DNA of 64,000 nucleotides. Source: Pseudomonadota bacterium (GTDB lineage: Bacteria; Pseudomonadota; Gammaproteobacteria; Steroidobacterales; Woeseiaceae). This document shows, piece after piece, positions 46,977 through 57,140 of this stretch. The notes under the pieces are model-generated. The model had not been told where the DNA came from, did not search any database, and saw only the letters and a program-made list of their open reading frames with translations. Within the stretch, counting starts at the first letter, position 1; each line of letters opens with the position of its first letter. A program made the translations under genes and the position numbers. The stretch lies in the NCBI GenBank assembly GCA_027621915.1, contig JAQCAD010000007.1, forward strand, positions 33,323-97,322. Direction: 5' to 3'.

Positions 46977-48583
46977 CAGGGAATCGCCTCTAGCAGGTCA
47001 TCCACGCTGGCAAGTTTCTCGCACAGGAATGTCGTGAACCGGACCGCATAGGCACCGTCAATAACCCGATGATCATAGGAAAATGAGATGGGTAGCATCA
47101 GCCTGGGCCGAAACTCGGACCCACTCCAGACTGGCTGAATCGACGATCTGGACACGCCGAGAATCGCGACTTCCGGTGCATTGACAATTGGCGTAAATGC
47201 AGTGCCGCCGATACCTCCGAGACTTGAAATAGTGAACGACGCACCCTGAAGCTCCGTGCCTTTCAATTTACCGTCTCGCGCGGCCGCAGAAAGCGCGCCC
47301 AGTTGACTCGCGAGTTCATAAATATCCAGTTTATCGGCATCGCGAATGACCGGTACCATCAGGCCGTTTTCAGTATCTGCTGCGAAACCCAGGTGACAAT
47401 ATTTTTTGTAAATGAGCGACTCGGCATCGTCTGATAATGAGGCATTGACCTTTGGAAACGCTTTCAACGCAAGGATGCAGGCTTTCAGCACAAAGGCCAG
47501 TGGGGTCAGGCTGATCCCCCTGTTTTTTGCCGCAACTTTTAATTCCTGGCGTTTTGCCTCCAGTTCCGTGATGTCTGCCAGGTCATGTTGCGTAACATGC
47601 GGCAGGTTGATCCAGCTCGCCTGCAGGCGTGGGCCGGAAATCTTTTGAATTCGAGTCAGTGGCTGAAGATCGATCTCGCCGAACTTCGAGAAATCGATAC
47701 TCGGCACTTTTGGCAGGGCCGTGCCTGGTTGTGACGCCGCGCCTGACAATATTGCTTTGACGAACGACTTCACATCGTCATGGAGAATGCGCTTTTTCTC
47801 TCCGGTACCGGAAACCCGGACCAGGTCGACACCCAACTCTCGTGCCAACTTTCTGACGGACGGGCTCGCATGGGCTTTCGAAAAACCTGCCTCATCGATT
47901 GGTGGCAATTGTTGTGGGGCGACTGCCGCCGATCGTTGTGCAGGCGCGGCAGGAATCGTCGTTTTCGAACGTTCAGGGGCTGCCGGCTTCGCATCGGTCG
48001 GTGTCGCCATTACCGCCGCCGCATCCATCGTGGCGATCGGTACACCGGTGGACACCTTGTCCCCAACGGAAACCAGAACTGATTCGATCGTTCCCGCCGC
48101 CGTAGACGGAATATCCATGGTGGCTTTGTCCGTTTCGAGCGTCAGGAGCGGATCATCGATTGCGACTTTGCTACCAGCAACGACGTGCACTTCAATAACA
48201 TCCACATCGCCGAAATCACCAAGATCAGGGATCTCAAGTGTCAGCCGACCACCGGCGACGGGTATCGGCGTGGCGAGGACGGTGGTATCGCCCTGCATGA
48301 TCTCAGCTTCAATCGCCGGCGCAACAACGACGGTGTCGCCGACTTCAACGGTCATCGTACCGATTACATCGCCGCTAGATACTTTGTCGCCAACTGCGAC
48401 TGCTAATTTGACGATTACACCGTGGTTCGGTGCAGGAACATCCATCGTCGCTTTGTCGGTCTCAATCGTGATCAGTCCATCTTCCCGGGCGACACTGTCA
48501 CCCGCGCTGACCAGCACTTCAATTACCTCTACATCAGAGAACTCTCCGAGATCAGGCACTACGATGTTGATTTGGTCCGCCAT
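46976..48583 (-). CDS. aceF: Dihydrolipoyl acetyltransferase (pyruvate dehydrogenase E2)
   Basis: 535 aa. Two lipoyl domains (lipoyl Lys44 and Lys153, each in ETDKATMD), an Ala/Pro linker, the peripheral-subunit-binding domain (about 234-275, ASPSVRKLARELGVDL), and the catalytic domain ending SYDHRVIDGA with the active-site His. E2 forms the complex core. TGATG overlaps with aceE and lpd support a single transcript. Confidence 0.95.
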   Translation of the reverse strand: MADQINIVVPDLGEFSDVEVIEVLVSAGDSVAREDGLITIETDKATMDVPAPNHGVIVKLAVAVGDKVSSGDVIGTMTVEVGDTVVVAPAIEAEIMQGDTTVLATPIPVAGGRLTLEIPDLGDFGDVDVIEVHVVAGSKVAIDDPLLTLETDKATMDIPSTAAGTIESVLVSVGDKVSTGVPIATMDAAAVMATPTDAKPAAPERSKTTIPAAPAQRSAAVAPQQLPPIDEAGFSKAHASPSVRKLARELGVDLVRVSGTGEKKRILHDDVKSFVKAILSGAASQPGTALPKVPSIDFSKFGEIDLQPLTRIQKISGPRLQASWINLPHVTQHDLADITELEAKRQELKVAAKNRGISLTPLAFVLKACILALKAFPKVNASLSDDAESLIYKKYCHLGFAADTENGLMVPVIRDADKLDIYELASQLGALSAAARDGKLKGTELQGASFTISSLGGIGGTAFTPIVNAPEVAILGVSRSSIQPVWSGSEFRPRLMLPISFSYDHRVIDGAYAVRFTTFLCEKLASVDDLLEAIP

Positions 48584-51246
48584 CAGAGCGTCACCGGATC
48601 GGGCTTCTCTGGATCGATGCCATATTTCCTGATCGCCTGAGAAACGGTTTTCTGATCGAGTTTCCCTTCATCTGCCAACGCCTTCAGCGCTGCAACAGCA
48701 ATGTAGCGCTCGTCTACTTCAAAAAACTGGCGTAACGCATCACGTCCATCACTTCGCCCAAACCCATCTGTTCCCAACGTCACGTATTGTCCTGGCATCC
48801 AGCGTTGCACCTGGTCGGGTACGATTTTCATGTAATCGGTTGCCGCGATGAATGGACCCTGGTGGCCGGTAAGGCACGTTTGCAGGTAGCTTTTGCGCGG
48901 CTCACTCTCGGGATGTAGCTGGTTCCAGCGCTCTACAGACAATGCATCCCTGCGAAGTTCATTGAAACTCGTGACGGACCATACATCAGAAGGAATTCCG
49001 AAATCCTTGTCGAGCAATTCCGCCGCCGCCAGCACCTCGCGCAAAATGGTCCCCGAACCCATGAGCTGTGCTCGAATCTTTCCCTGGCTACCATTCTTGA
49101 GGAGATACATCCCTTTCAGAATTCCGTTCTCGACACCTTCTGGCATCGGTGGATGCACATAGTTTTCATTCATGCAGGTGATGTAATAAAAAATATTTTC
49201 CTGCTCGCCTATCATGCGCCGCAAACCATCCTGGATGATTACCGCGAGCTCATAGGCATAGGTTGGATCATAGGAAACGCAATTTGGCACTGTCGATGCT
49301 GCGACAAGACTATGCCCATCCTGATGCTGCAACCCTTCTCCTGCCAGCGTCGTCCTTCCCGCGGTACCACCAATCATGAAGCCGCGCGACTGCAAGTCGC
49401 CACCGGCCCAGACGAAATCGCCGATTCGCTGGAAGCCGAACATCGAATAGTAAATATAGAATGGAATCGTCTGTATATCGTGATTGCTGTACGACGTTCC
49501 CGAGGCAAGCCATGAACAGAATGCACCGGCTTCGTTGATGCCCTCCTCCAGGATCTGTCCTTTCTTGTCCTCGCGGTAATACATCAGCTGATCAGCATCC
49601 TGCGGCGTGTAGAGCTGCCCTTTGGATGAGTAAATACCTACCTGCCGGAACATACCTTCCATGCCGAATGTGCGCGCCTCGTCCGGAACAATAGGGACAA
49701 TATTCTTGCCAATCTGCTTATCGCGTATAAGCGACGTCAGGATGCGAACAAATGCCATCGTGGTTGATGCTTCGCGCTCCCCTGTTCCTTCGAGTTGTGT
49801 TTTGAAAACCTCGAGCGGCGGAACCGGCAGGGGGGTTGACTTCGTTCGGCGCGATGGCAGGTAACCGCCCAGCTCCTTTCGTCGCTCGTGCAGATATTCC
49901 ATTTCATCACTGTCGGCCGCGGGCTTGCAGTAAGGGAGTTTTTCGATTTCGCTATCCGAAACGGGAATATTGAATCGGTCCCTGAAGTTTTTCAGCGCAT
50001 CGACGTCGAGCTTCTTCTGCTGGTGGGCTACATTTTGTCCTTCGCCCGCCGTGCCCATGCCGTATCCTTTAACCGTCTTTGCCAGGATGATCGTGGGCTG
50101 TCCGGTGTGGTTCACGGCATTTTCATATGCGGCATAAACTTTTCGCGAGTCGTGACCGCCACGATTCAATCGATAGATCTCGTCGTCAGACATGTTGGCG
50201 ACCATCGCCCGTGTTTCAGGGTACTTGCCGAAGAAATTTTCGCGAACATATGCGCCGCCCTTCGACTTGAAGTTCTGGTACTCACCGTCCACACATTCTT
50301 CCATCACACGCTGCAACAATCCGTCGCGATCTTTCGCCAGCAACGGATCCCATCGTGAACCCCAGATGACTTTGACAACGTTCCATCCGGCACCACGAAA
50401 TGCAGCCTCGAGTTCCTGAATGATCTTGCCATTGCCGCGGACCGGGCCATCCAGTCGCTGCAAATTGCAATTCACGACAAATATCAGGTTATCCAGGCCC
50501 TCGCGCACACCCATCGTGATGGCGCCCATCGATTCGGGCTCATCCATTTCGCCATCGCCGAGAAAGCACCACACTTTGCGGTCGCTTTTCGGAATCATTT
50601 CGCGGTTCTCGAGGTACCGCATAAAGCGCGCCTGGTATAGCGCCATCATCGGGCCAAGACCCATCGATACCGTCGGAAATTGCCAGAAGTCGGGCATTAG
50701 CCAGGGGTGTGGGTAAGACGATAATCCACCGCCGCCAACCTCTTTTCGGAATCGATTTAACTGGTCTTCGTTCAGCCGGCCTTCGAGATAGGCCCTCGAG
50801 TAAATTCCGGGGGCCGAGTGCCCCTGCATGAATACCATGTCGCCGCCATGCGATTTGCTCGGTGCGCGCCAGAAATGATTGAAACCGACCTCATACAGGG
50901 TGGCCGAGGAGGCGTAACTCGAGATATGCCCACCGTATTCAGAGCTTTTGCGGTTGGCCTGCACGACCATCGCCATCGCGTTCCAGCGAATGTAAGCCTC
51001 GATGCGGCGCTCAATCGAACGATCACCCGGATACTCGGGCTGATGCCCGGTGGGGATCGTATTCAGATACGCGGTGTTCGGCGTATAGGGTAAATATGCT
51101 CCGGAGCGACGCGCGAAGTCGATCATCTGGTTGAGCAGGAAATGTGCCCGTTCGGGTCCATGCGCTCCGAGAACGGAATCGATCGACTCCAGCCACTCGC
51201 GGGTTTCGGTAGGGTCGATATCGTTAAAACGGCTGGAATCGCTCAT
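48583..51246 (-). CDS. aceE: Pyruvate dehydrogenase E1 (homodimeric type)
   Basis: 887 aa, the size of E. coli AceE. The thiamine diphosphate/Mg site reads GDGEMDEPESMGA, followed by NLIFVVNCNLQRLDGP. GHSAPGIYSRAYLEGR is a conserved E1 segment. It decarboxylates pyruvate and acetylates the lipoyl groups of E2. First gene of aceE-aceF-lpd, divergent from the M17 peptidase gene. No PdhR box was identified. Confidence 0.97.
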   Translation of the reverse strand: MSDSSRFNDIDPTETREWLESIDSVLGAHGPERAHFLLNQMIDFARRSGAYLPYTPNTAYLNTIPTGHQPEYPGDRSIERRIEAYIRWNAMAMVVQANRKSSEYGGHISSYASSATLYEVGFNHFWRAPSKSHGGDMVFMQGHSAPGIYSRAYLEGRLNEDQLNRFRKEVGGGGLSSYPHPWLMPDFWQFPTVSMGLGPMMALYQARFMRYLENREMIPKSDRKVWCFLGDGEMDEPESMGAITMGVREGLDNLIFVVNCNLQRLDGPVRGNGKIIQELEAAFRGAGWNVVKVIWGSRWDPLLAKDRDGLLQRVMEECVDGEYQNFKSKGGAYVRENFFGKYPETRAMVANMSDDEIYRLNRGGHDSRKVYAAYENAVNHTGQPTIILAKTVKGYGMGTAGEGQNVAHQQKKLDVDALKNFRDRFNIPVSDSEIEKLPYCKPAADSDEMEYLHERRKELGGYLPSRRTKSTPLPVPPLEVFKTQLEGTGEREASTTMAFVRILTSLIRDKQIGKNIVPIVPDEARTFGMEGMFRQVGIYSSKGQLYTPQDADQLMYYREDKKGQILEEGINEAGAFCSWLASGTSYSNHDIQTIPFYIYYSMFGFQRIGDFVWAGGDLQSRGFMIGGTAGRTTLAGEGLQHQDGHSLVAASTVPNCVSYDPTYAYELAVIIQDGLRRMIGEQENIFYYITCMNENYVHPPMPEGVENGILKGMYLLKNGSQGKIRAQLMGSGTILREVLAAAELLDKDFGIPSDVWSVTSFNELRRDALSVERWNQLHPESEPRKSYLQTCLTGHQGPFIAATDYMKIVPDQVQRWMPGQYVTLGTDGFGRSDGRDALRQFFEVDERYIAVAALKALADEGKLDQKTVSQAIRKYGIDPEKPDPVTL

Positions 51247-51412
51247 ATGTCATCCACAATCGTGCCGCCCCTGCCTCCGCTGGGATTAACGGCGTGAATT
51301 CGGTCAGGTGTCCTGCTAGGATCACCGCTCGATCGAGTCCGGGCAGGCCGGGCAAGTTCTTCTTTATACCGTGCATTATGGCCCATGCAGGCCCAAAAAG
51401 GTTAGTACTGAC

Positions 51413-52945
51413 ATGGCAAGTCTCCTCGAACAGTTTAAAAAAACTGCCGCTCCAAAAATCACACAGTTCACGGGAACACCCGATCGTAAATCGCTTGCCA
51501 GCATTGATCAGTTACTGTTGATACTACCCGGCAAAGTCCCAGCAGAAACCTGGCGAAAAATTCCGCATGGCCAGAATGTCAAGGCTCTGTTGCGCCGAAA
51601 ATCTCCTGATGCTGTTCCCGCCGCAGTAACGCGACTGGCCAACAAGCGTCAGACGGCCCTCTCCGTTGGTATCGTTGATCCGCGATCGGACGCATTTGAG
51701 CTACTCGATTTCGCGCGCAAGATGATTCCGGCCGACATGGCAGACAAAACCGGCACGCTCGGAATCTGGATAGCGGGATTCGACAACACCGATCAAACGC
51801 ACCTGGCCCGAATGCTGAGCGCCGCAGCGCTAGCCGCAGCGTTTGTGATGCCGAATTACAAGTCCCAACACACACCTTCACGACTCAAACACATAAAATT
51901 TCTCGGCCTTGGTGACCGCGTTGACCTCACAAGGATTGCCGCGGAAGCGGACGGCAACAATCTCGCACGCTGGCTGACGGCGCAACCAGCGAACAAACTG
52001 GATGCAACCGGTTACGTCGAATTTCTGAAAGGCCTGTCGGCCGAAAACGATTGGCAGTTCAAAAAATACGGCGTTCGCGAGCTCACTAAAATGGGCGCCG
52101 GCGCGTTTCTCGCTGTGGCACAAGGCAACGCAGACGACAGCGCTGCGATCGTCCGGCTCCGATACCGGCCTGGCAGCAAGTCCGTTAAGCCTCTGCTGAC
52201 TCTCGTCGGAAAGGGCATCATTTTTGACACTGGCGGCACCAACCTGAAGCCGTTTTCATCGATGCTCGATATGCATATTGACATGGGCGGCAGCGCGGTT
52301 GCCGTTGGCACGTTACTCGCAACATCTCAAATGCAACTCGATTTGCCCATTGATTGCTGGCTCGCGATTACCGAGAACCGAACCGGACCGACTGCATACA
52401 AATCTCAGGATGTGGTTACGGCGTTGAACGGAAAAACAATTCAGACAATACATACGGATGCAGAGGGTCGTATGGCACTGGCTGACGCCCTTGTGCTCGC
52501 CTGCGCTGACAAACCGAAGGTCATTCTGGATTACGCAACCTTGACCGGTGCTTGTGTCAGCGCCGTCACCACCCGATTCAGCGGCGTCTTCACCAACCGC
52601 CCGAACCTGCACCCGGTTCTAAAGAAGGCCGGACAAGACAGCGGAGAGCGAGTGTGGCCGTTCCCGACCGGAAAGGAATTTCTCGAGGAACTAAAAAGCG
52701 ATACTGCTGATATCAAGCAATGCTCACCCAATGCCGGTGGCGACCATATTCTTGCCGCAAGTTTCCTGCAGGAATTTGTTGACGATAAATGCACCTGGGT
52801 CCATGTTGATCTGAGCGCCTGCACCAGGAAAGGTGGCCTGGGACACATCCAAACGGAGATTACGGGCTTCGGCGTCCGATTTTCGATGAACCTCATTCTC
52901 GACAAAGACATTGTCGGAAACGCTGACAATCGACAGAAGCAGTAA
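51413..52945 (+). CDS. M17 family aminopeptidase, divergent paralogue
   Basis: 510 aa, second M17 enzyme of this window. The metal-binding core is kept but altered: GKGIIFDTGGTNLKP (canonical GKGITFDAGG), IDMGGSAV, and IHTDAEGR where the usual Asn before TDAEGR is His. All ligands and the catalytic Lys and Arg are present, so activity is likely. The N-terminal domain differs from pepA. ATG 51413 gives a family-like start. It is 3 nt upstream of rnt and divergent from aceE. Confidence 0.88.
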   Translation: MASLLEQFKKTAAPKITQFTGTPDRKSLASIDQLLLILPGKVPAETWRKIPHGQNVKALLRRKSPDAVPAAVTRLANKRQTALSVGIVDPRSDAFELLDFARKMIPADMADKTGTLGIWIAGFDNTDQTHLARMLSAAALAAAFVMPNYKSQHTPSRLKHIKFLGLGDRVDLTRIAAEADGNNLARWLTAQPANKLDATGYVEFLKGLSAENDWQFKKYGVRELTKMGAGAFLAVAQGNADDSAAIVRLRYRPGSKSVKPLLTLVGKGIIFDTGGTNLKPFSSMLDMHIDMGGSAVAVGTLLATSQMQLDLPIDCWLAITENRTGPTAYKSQDVVTALNGKTIQTIHTDAEGRMALADALVLACADKPKVILDYATLTGACVSAVTTRFSGVFTNRPNLHPVLKKAGQDSGERVWPFPTGKEFLEELKSDTADIKQCSPNAGGDHILAASFLQEFVDDKCTWVHVDLSACTRKGGLGHIQTEITGFGVRFSMNLILDKDIVGNADNRQKQ

Positions 52946-52948
52946 CCG

Positions 52949-53575
52949 GTGACGAATCCATTCGCAATTGCCAATCGCTTCCGCGGTTTTCTTCCGGTTG
53001 TTGTTGACGTTGAAACCGGTGGCTTTAATTGCAAAACGGATGCTTTATTGGAAATAGCGGCGGTGCTCGTCGAATCGCATGAAGATGGTACGCTGACGCG
53101 CGGTCAGACTATCCGACATCATGTCAAACCGTTTAAAGGTTCGAATCTGGAGCCCGCTTCACTTGCCGTAAATGGCATCGACCCGGATCACCCACTCCGC
53201 ATCGCGCTCGATGAAAAAGAAGCGTTACAGAGTATTTTTCAGGAGGTGAGGCGCGCAATTCGGGACGCCGGGTGCTCGCGGGCAATATTGGTGGGCCACA
53301 ACTCATCGTTCGATCTTGGCTTTCTCAATGAGGCGATCGGACGGACTGAGATCAAGCGCAATCCGTTTCATCCATTCAGCAGTTTCGATACCGCAACACT
53401 TTGTGGCATCGCCTATGGACAGACCGTCCTTGCGCGCGCCGTGCAGGCGACCGGAATGCCTTGGGATGAAAGTAAGGCACATTCTGCCGCATACGATGCA
53501 GAGGTTACCGCGGACGTTTTTTGCGACGTCGTGAACAAATTTCAGCCGATCTATGAAATGGCGAGTCGAAAATAG
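52949..53575 (+). CDS. rnt: Ribonuclease T
   Basis: 208 aa DEDDh exonuclease that trims the 3' ends of tRNAs and other stable RNAs. DVETGGF carries the first Asp and Glu, [10 protein letters not shown] the next Asp, and [12 protein letters not shown] the final His and Asp. GTG start. It follows the M17 gene closely and probably shares its transcript. Confidence 0.95.
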   Translation: MTNPFAIANRFRGFLPVVVDVETGGFNCKTDALLEIAAVLVESHEDGTLTRGQTIRHHVKPFKGSNLEPASLAVNGIDPDHPLRIALDEKEALQSIFQEVRRAIRDAGCSRAILVGHNSSFDLGFLNEAIGRTEIKRNPFHPFSSFDTATLCGIAYGQTVLARAVQATGMPWDESKAHSAAYDAEVTADVFCDVVNKFQPIYEMASRK

Positions 53576-53616
53576 CGCAACTTGTTATACAGCGACCGCC
53601 CAGTCAGCATGACAAT

Positions 53617-55842
53617 CTAAAATGCGCTGTCACTGCCCGCCTGCGGCGAAACCGTTCGGTGTCTGAGGTTTATCGGAATTGGCATCGACTTGTTCGTGGG
53701 AACGGCCGTCGGCCGACCAATAAAATAACCTTGTGCCATATCGATTCCAAGTTCAGCCAGCAAGGCCAGTGTTGGCCCGCCCTGCACGTACTCGGCGATG
53801 GTCTTCATGCCGGCCTCGCGACCGATCTCACCAATCAGTCGAATCATCTTCTGATCGACCGGGTTATCGACCAGATCGCGCACGAAGATACCGTCGATCT
53901 TGATGTAATCGACCGAGAGCCTTTGCAGATAGCCGAATGAACTGTATCCAGTTCCAAAATCATCGAGCGCGAGTTCGCAACCGAGCCGGCGAAGCGACGA
54001 TATTTGCTGTTCAACGTAGTTCAGGTGCCTCACTGCGAGACTTTCGGTGATTTCAAATATTACTGCATTGGCCGGCACGTTGTTCTTTTCCAGGTGTGAC
54101 CGAATAAAGCCCGTCAGATCGTCCATCTCAAAGGCGTTGGCCGAAAGATTGATTGAGAAGCGCAAATCGGGACGATCTTCACGATACTCGGCCAGCACCG
54201 CGATGGCACGGCCAACAACCCAGGTATCGATTTCTGCCATCAGCCCGAATCGCACGGCCGCTGACAGAAACGCGTCGGGAGAAATCATCTTGCCATTTTC
54301 CCCTTTGAGGCGCAGGAGCACTTCGTGATGCGTAATTCGGCCGGTCGTGATTTGCACGATCGGCTGAAAACGCAGCGCGAAAAGATTGTGGTCAATAGCC
54401 TCGCGTAATTTACTGACCCAGCCAACATCCGCCACTATCTTCTCAGCCTCTCCCTCCGACATGCTGTAAAACTGGAGCCTGTTGCGGCCGCTTTCCTTGG
54501 CTTCCCGACACGCGATGTCGGCCTGTGCGATTAATTCGTCGTGATCGTACTTATCCGATCGAATCATCGTGATGCCGATACTGCAATGCACGTGAAAAAT
54601 ATGGTCGCCTTCGATGTGCGCGAGGCGTCGCATATCCACAAGAACCTTCTCGGCCATTTTCTTCGCTTCCGGCCTTCGGGCATTCGTGACCAGAATCGCG
54701 AACTCGTCGCCACCAAATCTGGCCACAACCCCTTTCCGACCGGCCGTGCGCCGAAGCTGGTCCGCCACTTTTCTGATCAGCCGGTCACCAGCCGGATGTC
54801 CGCAAGTGTCATTGACGTATTTGAACTGATCAAGATCGATAAACAGCATGGCGCTTGATGAATCGTTGACCGTCACATTGTCGATTTCTTTCTTGAGTTC
54901 TTCCACCATCCTCCGCCGATTGAACAAGCCAGTCAGGCCGTCGTGATTGGCCAGACGCAGGAGGCGGGCGTCCCGTTCACCAAGCGCAGACGCCGTCGTT
55001 TCCAGGGCTTCCACAATTTCCGAGATCTCACGGTGCTCTGCGGGTTTGAATCGAACGGCAAGATTTCCCTTCGCCAGCTCGGCGATCGGTTGCTGCAGAT
55101 CCGAGATCGCTGTCAACGCTTTAGCGAGGTAGTGGCGCCCGAGAAATCCCGACGCAATTAGCAGAAGAAGCAGAATGCTGATCGCAATCTTGATGTTTGT
55201 CAGCAATTGATTGTGAAAAAGAGAAAAGTCGAGCTGCAACCCAACAAAGCCGACTAATTCGGTCTGCATATCCAGTGGCTCGGTGGATAGATCGAAGGCG
55301 AACAGGCCATCGCCCGGAATTGACTCGGTCCATACCGGCGCGAAAATTTCGAATGCCCGCGCGTTCAGAAAACTGGTTTCGACAAGATATGGTGCCTCGG
55401 CCCCAATCAGACTGGTCAACTCCAGCAGTCTGTCGTGGTCGACGATAAGCTGCTCGGAATCGACACCCACTCCGTTTTCGATGACGAACAAGATCGAACC
55501 GTCTTTCCGATAGTACGACACACGATCGATTTCAGGATATTTGTCGATGAAGCTTTCGAGGCGCAGCGCCGCCTCCTCATCATTGGGAAGATAAAGTGGA
55601 GCGCCGAGTTCGTTTAATTCCTCCGTCCATTGCATTGCCCAACGGCTATAGTTGTCCTGCAGTACCCACTGCCCGCCCCAGTAGAGGCCGGCGATAGCCA
55701 ATGCCCCGATGATGGCAGTAATGATAATCTGCAATGAGAGAATTTCGTTGATCAGTACGCGTTTGCCAACGCGTCGCTTCGGCCTGAACGTTGAAAAGAC
55801 GTCAGATCCCTCACCGAACATCGTCGCGAACCACTGTTTCAT
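53617..55842 (-). CDS. Membrane-bound GGDEF/EAL composite protein
   Basis: 741 aa. Transmembrane helices at about 35-57 and 216-236 flank a periplasmic domain of about 160 residues. A HAMP-like segment follows (about 237-290), then GGDEF (GGDEF at 377-381, catalytic residues intact) and EAL (EVLLRL, NLSANAF, DDFGTGYSSF, YIKIDG, AEYVQ, QGYFIGRP). The RxxD inhibitory site before GGDEF is absent (R369-x-x-Val372). Both cyclase and phosphodiesterase are therefore possible, with the periplasmic domain choosing between them. The ATG overlaps the stop of the upstream lipoprotein gene (ATGA). Confidence 0.93.
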   Translation of the reverse strand: MKQWFATMFGEGSDVFSTFRPKRRVGKRVLINEILSLQIIITAIIGALAIAGLYWGGQWVLQDNYSRWAMQWTEELNELGAPLYLPNDEEAALRLESFIDKYPEIDRVSYYRKDGSILFVIENGVGVDSEQLIVDHDRLLELTSLIGAEAPYLVETSFLNARAFEIFAPVWTESIPGDGLFAFDLSTEPLDMQTELVGFVGLQLDFSLFHNQLLTNIKIAISILLLLLIASGFLGRHYLAKALTAISDLQQPIAELAKGNLAVRFKPAEHREISEIVEALETTASALGERDARLLRLANHDGLTGLFNRRRMVEELKKEIDNVTVNDSSSAMLFIDLDQFKYVNDTCGHPAGDRLIRKVADQLRRTAGRKGVVARFGGDEFAILVTNARRPEAKKMAEKVLVDMRRLAHIEGDHIFHVHCSIGITMIRSDKYDHDELIAQADIACREAKESGRNRLQFYSMSEGEAEKIVADVGWVSKLREAIDHNLFALRFQPIVQITTGRITHHEVLLRLKGENGKMISPDAFLSAAVRFGLMAEIDTWVVGRAIAVLAEYREDRPDLRFSINLSANAFEMDDLTGFIRSHLEKNNVPANAVIFEITESLAVRHLNYVEQQISSLRRLGCELALDDFGTGYSSFGYLQRLSVDYIKIDGIFVRDLVDNPVDQKMIRLIGEIGREAGMKTIAEYVQGGPTLALLAELGIDMAQGYFIGRPTAVPTNKSMPIPINLRHRTVSPQAGSDSAF

Positions 55843-56906
55843 TGGTTGCCTGCGATGGCGTTGCCGACGGTGGATTCGTTCGTGCCAAGCCCCAGTCTGC
55901 GAAGAACTGCAGGGTTGGTACGTATCTCGATGCTGGTAAGGCGGGTGACCGGAGGAACATTCCCGATATCGCCGCTGATAATCTTTTCGAGGACGCCGTG
56001 CATCGTCGCTGCAATATCTGCCGGCACTGCGCCTGCGCTAAAGGCGGCACCATGATCCAGTAACGAATCGTTGAAGACTGCAAACTGTACCTGGTGGCGC
56101 GATGCATCGGCGATCATTTCGCTGAGCACACTACGACTCAGAATACGATTATCCGGAAACAGAACGTAACCATCGATCTCCCGTACCAGGCGGTTGAACA
56201 AATAGAGTGTTTCCCGGTCGGTTTGGGCGATCGCAAAATGAAACTTGATGCCCTTTTCTCTCATAGCGCGATCCGCATCGGCGATCAGGTCCTCGTGGCC
56301 GGGCCCGAGAATGGCGCCAACGTTTTTTAACGTCGGATCGAGTTCCAGCCAGGCATCCAGTTGCAGGCTCATCGGGGGCAAGACAGCCACCGCCTTGACG
56401 CGGTCGGACAACAACTCGTCGACTCCGATGTTAAATACCTGTCCCACCACGACGGGGACTGCGGAATACTTCGTCGCAGCCTGCGCGGCTGACAGTCCAA
56501 CGGCAACCACGGCGATGGCGCCTGAATTCGCTATCTCCTCGAATGCTGCGTGAGGCGACATACTTCGATCGCTAAGATCGTATATTTCATAGTGATCCAG
56601 ATACCGATCCAGAGCCGTTGATACATCGACGTACGCGGGTGTCCGGTCGCTGATTACAATAGCGACCAATGGCTTGATGACCTGCGGTTCTGAAATGGCA
56701 ACCGGTTCCTGCACGACCGGTGCCGGCAACTCGGGCGCCGGTGCAGGTTCGATGGTTGGTTGAGGGATTGGGAGTGGCGGAGGTACGGTCGTTACTACCG
56801 GGTCCGTCGGCGCCGGAACAAACATCGAACAGCCAGACGAAAGAGCTAACAACACGGCAAGCGACGATCTGGTAATCATCTCTCGCAAAGGTCTCGACAT
56901 GTCCAT
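55839..56906 (-). CDS. Periplasmic ABC-type substrate-binding-like lipoprotein
   Basis: 355 aa. Lipobox LALSSGC (Cys about 26), then a Pro-rich tether of about 50 residues (PAPTDPVV to PVVQEPVA), and an ABC_sub_bind type domain (PVVVGQVFNIGVDELLS, VGAILGPGHEDLIADADRAMREKGI). No ABC permease or ATPase genes are nearby. The stop overlaps the start of the GGDEF/EAL gene, so it probably serves as a ligand sensor for that protein, like NspS with MbaA in Vibrio. That pairing is inference from gene order. Confidence 0.82.
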   Translation of the reverse strand: MDMSRPLREMITRSSLAVLLALSSGCSMFVPAPTDPVVTTVPPPLPIPQPTIEPAPAPELPAPVVQEPVAISEPQVIKPLVAIVISDRTPAYVDVSTALDRYLDHYEIYDLSDRSMSPHAAFEEIANSGAIAVVAVGLSAAQAATKYSAVPVVVGQVFNIGVDELLSDRVKAVAVLPPMSLQLDAWLELDPTLKNVGAILGPGHEDLIADADRAMREKGIKFHFAIAQTDRETLYLFNRLVREIDGYVLFPDNRILSRSVLSEMIADASRHQVQFAVFNDSLLDHGAAFSAGAVPADIAATMHGVLEKIISGDIGNVPPVTRLTSIEIRTNPAVLRRLGLGTNESTVGNAIAGNQ

Positions 56907-57140
56907 TCGAAAGCGCTCCGCCGCGGAATCGATTCTCGTTGCTGGACGACCTACAAAGGCAGACCGACCAGCACATTCGTCCTTGAAAGGCTGACTATAT
57001 AGATCAACGAAAACCGCGCAGTGACGCGTGTCTCAGTTGGATTCGGACTTAACATAAGCCAGGGAGTCTCTGACGACCTGCAGGACGCAGGTGGTCACTG
57101 TTCGCCATTTATGGCGGCGGCGATGAAATGTCTTGCCGGG

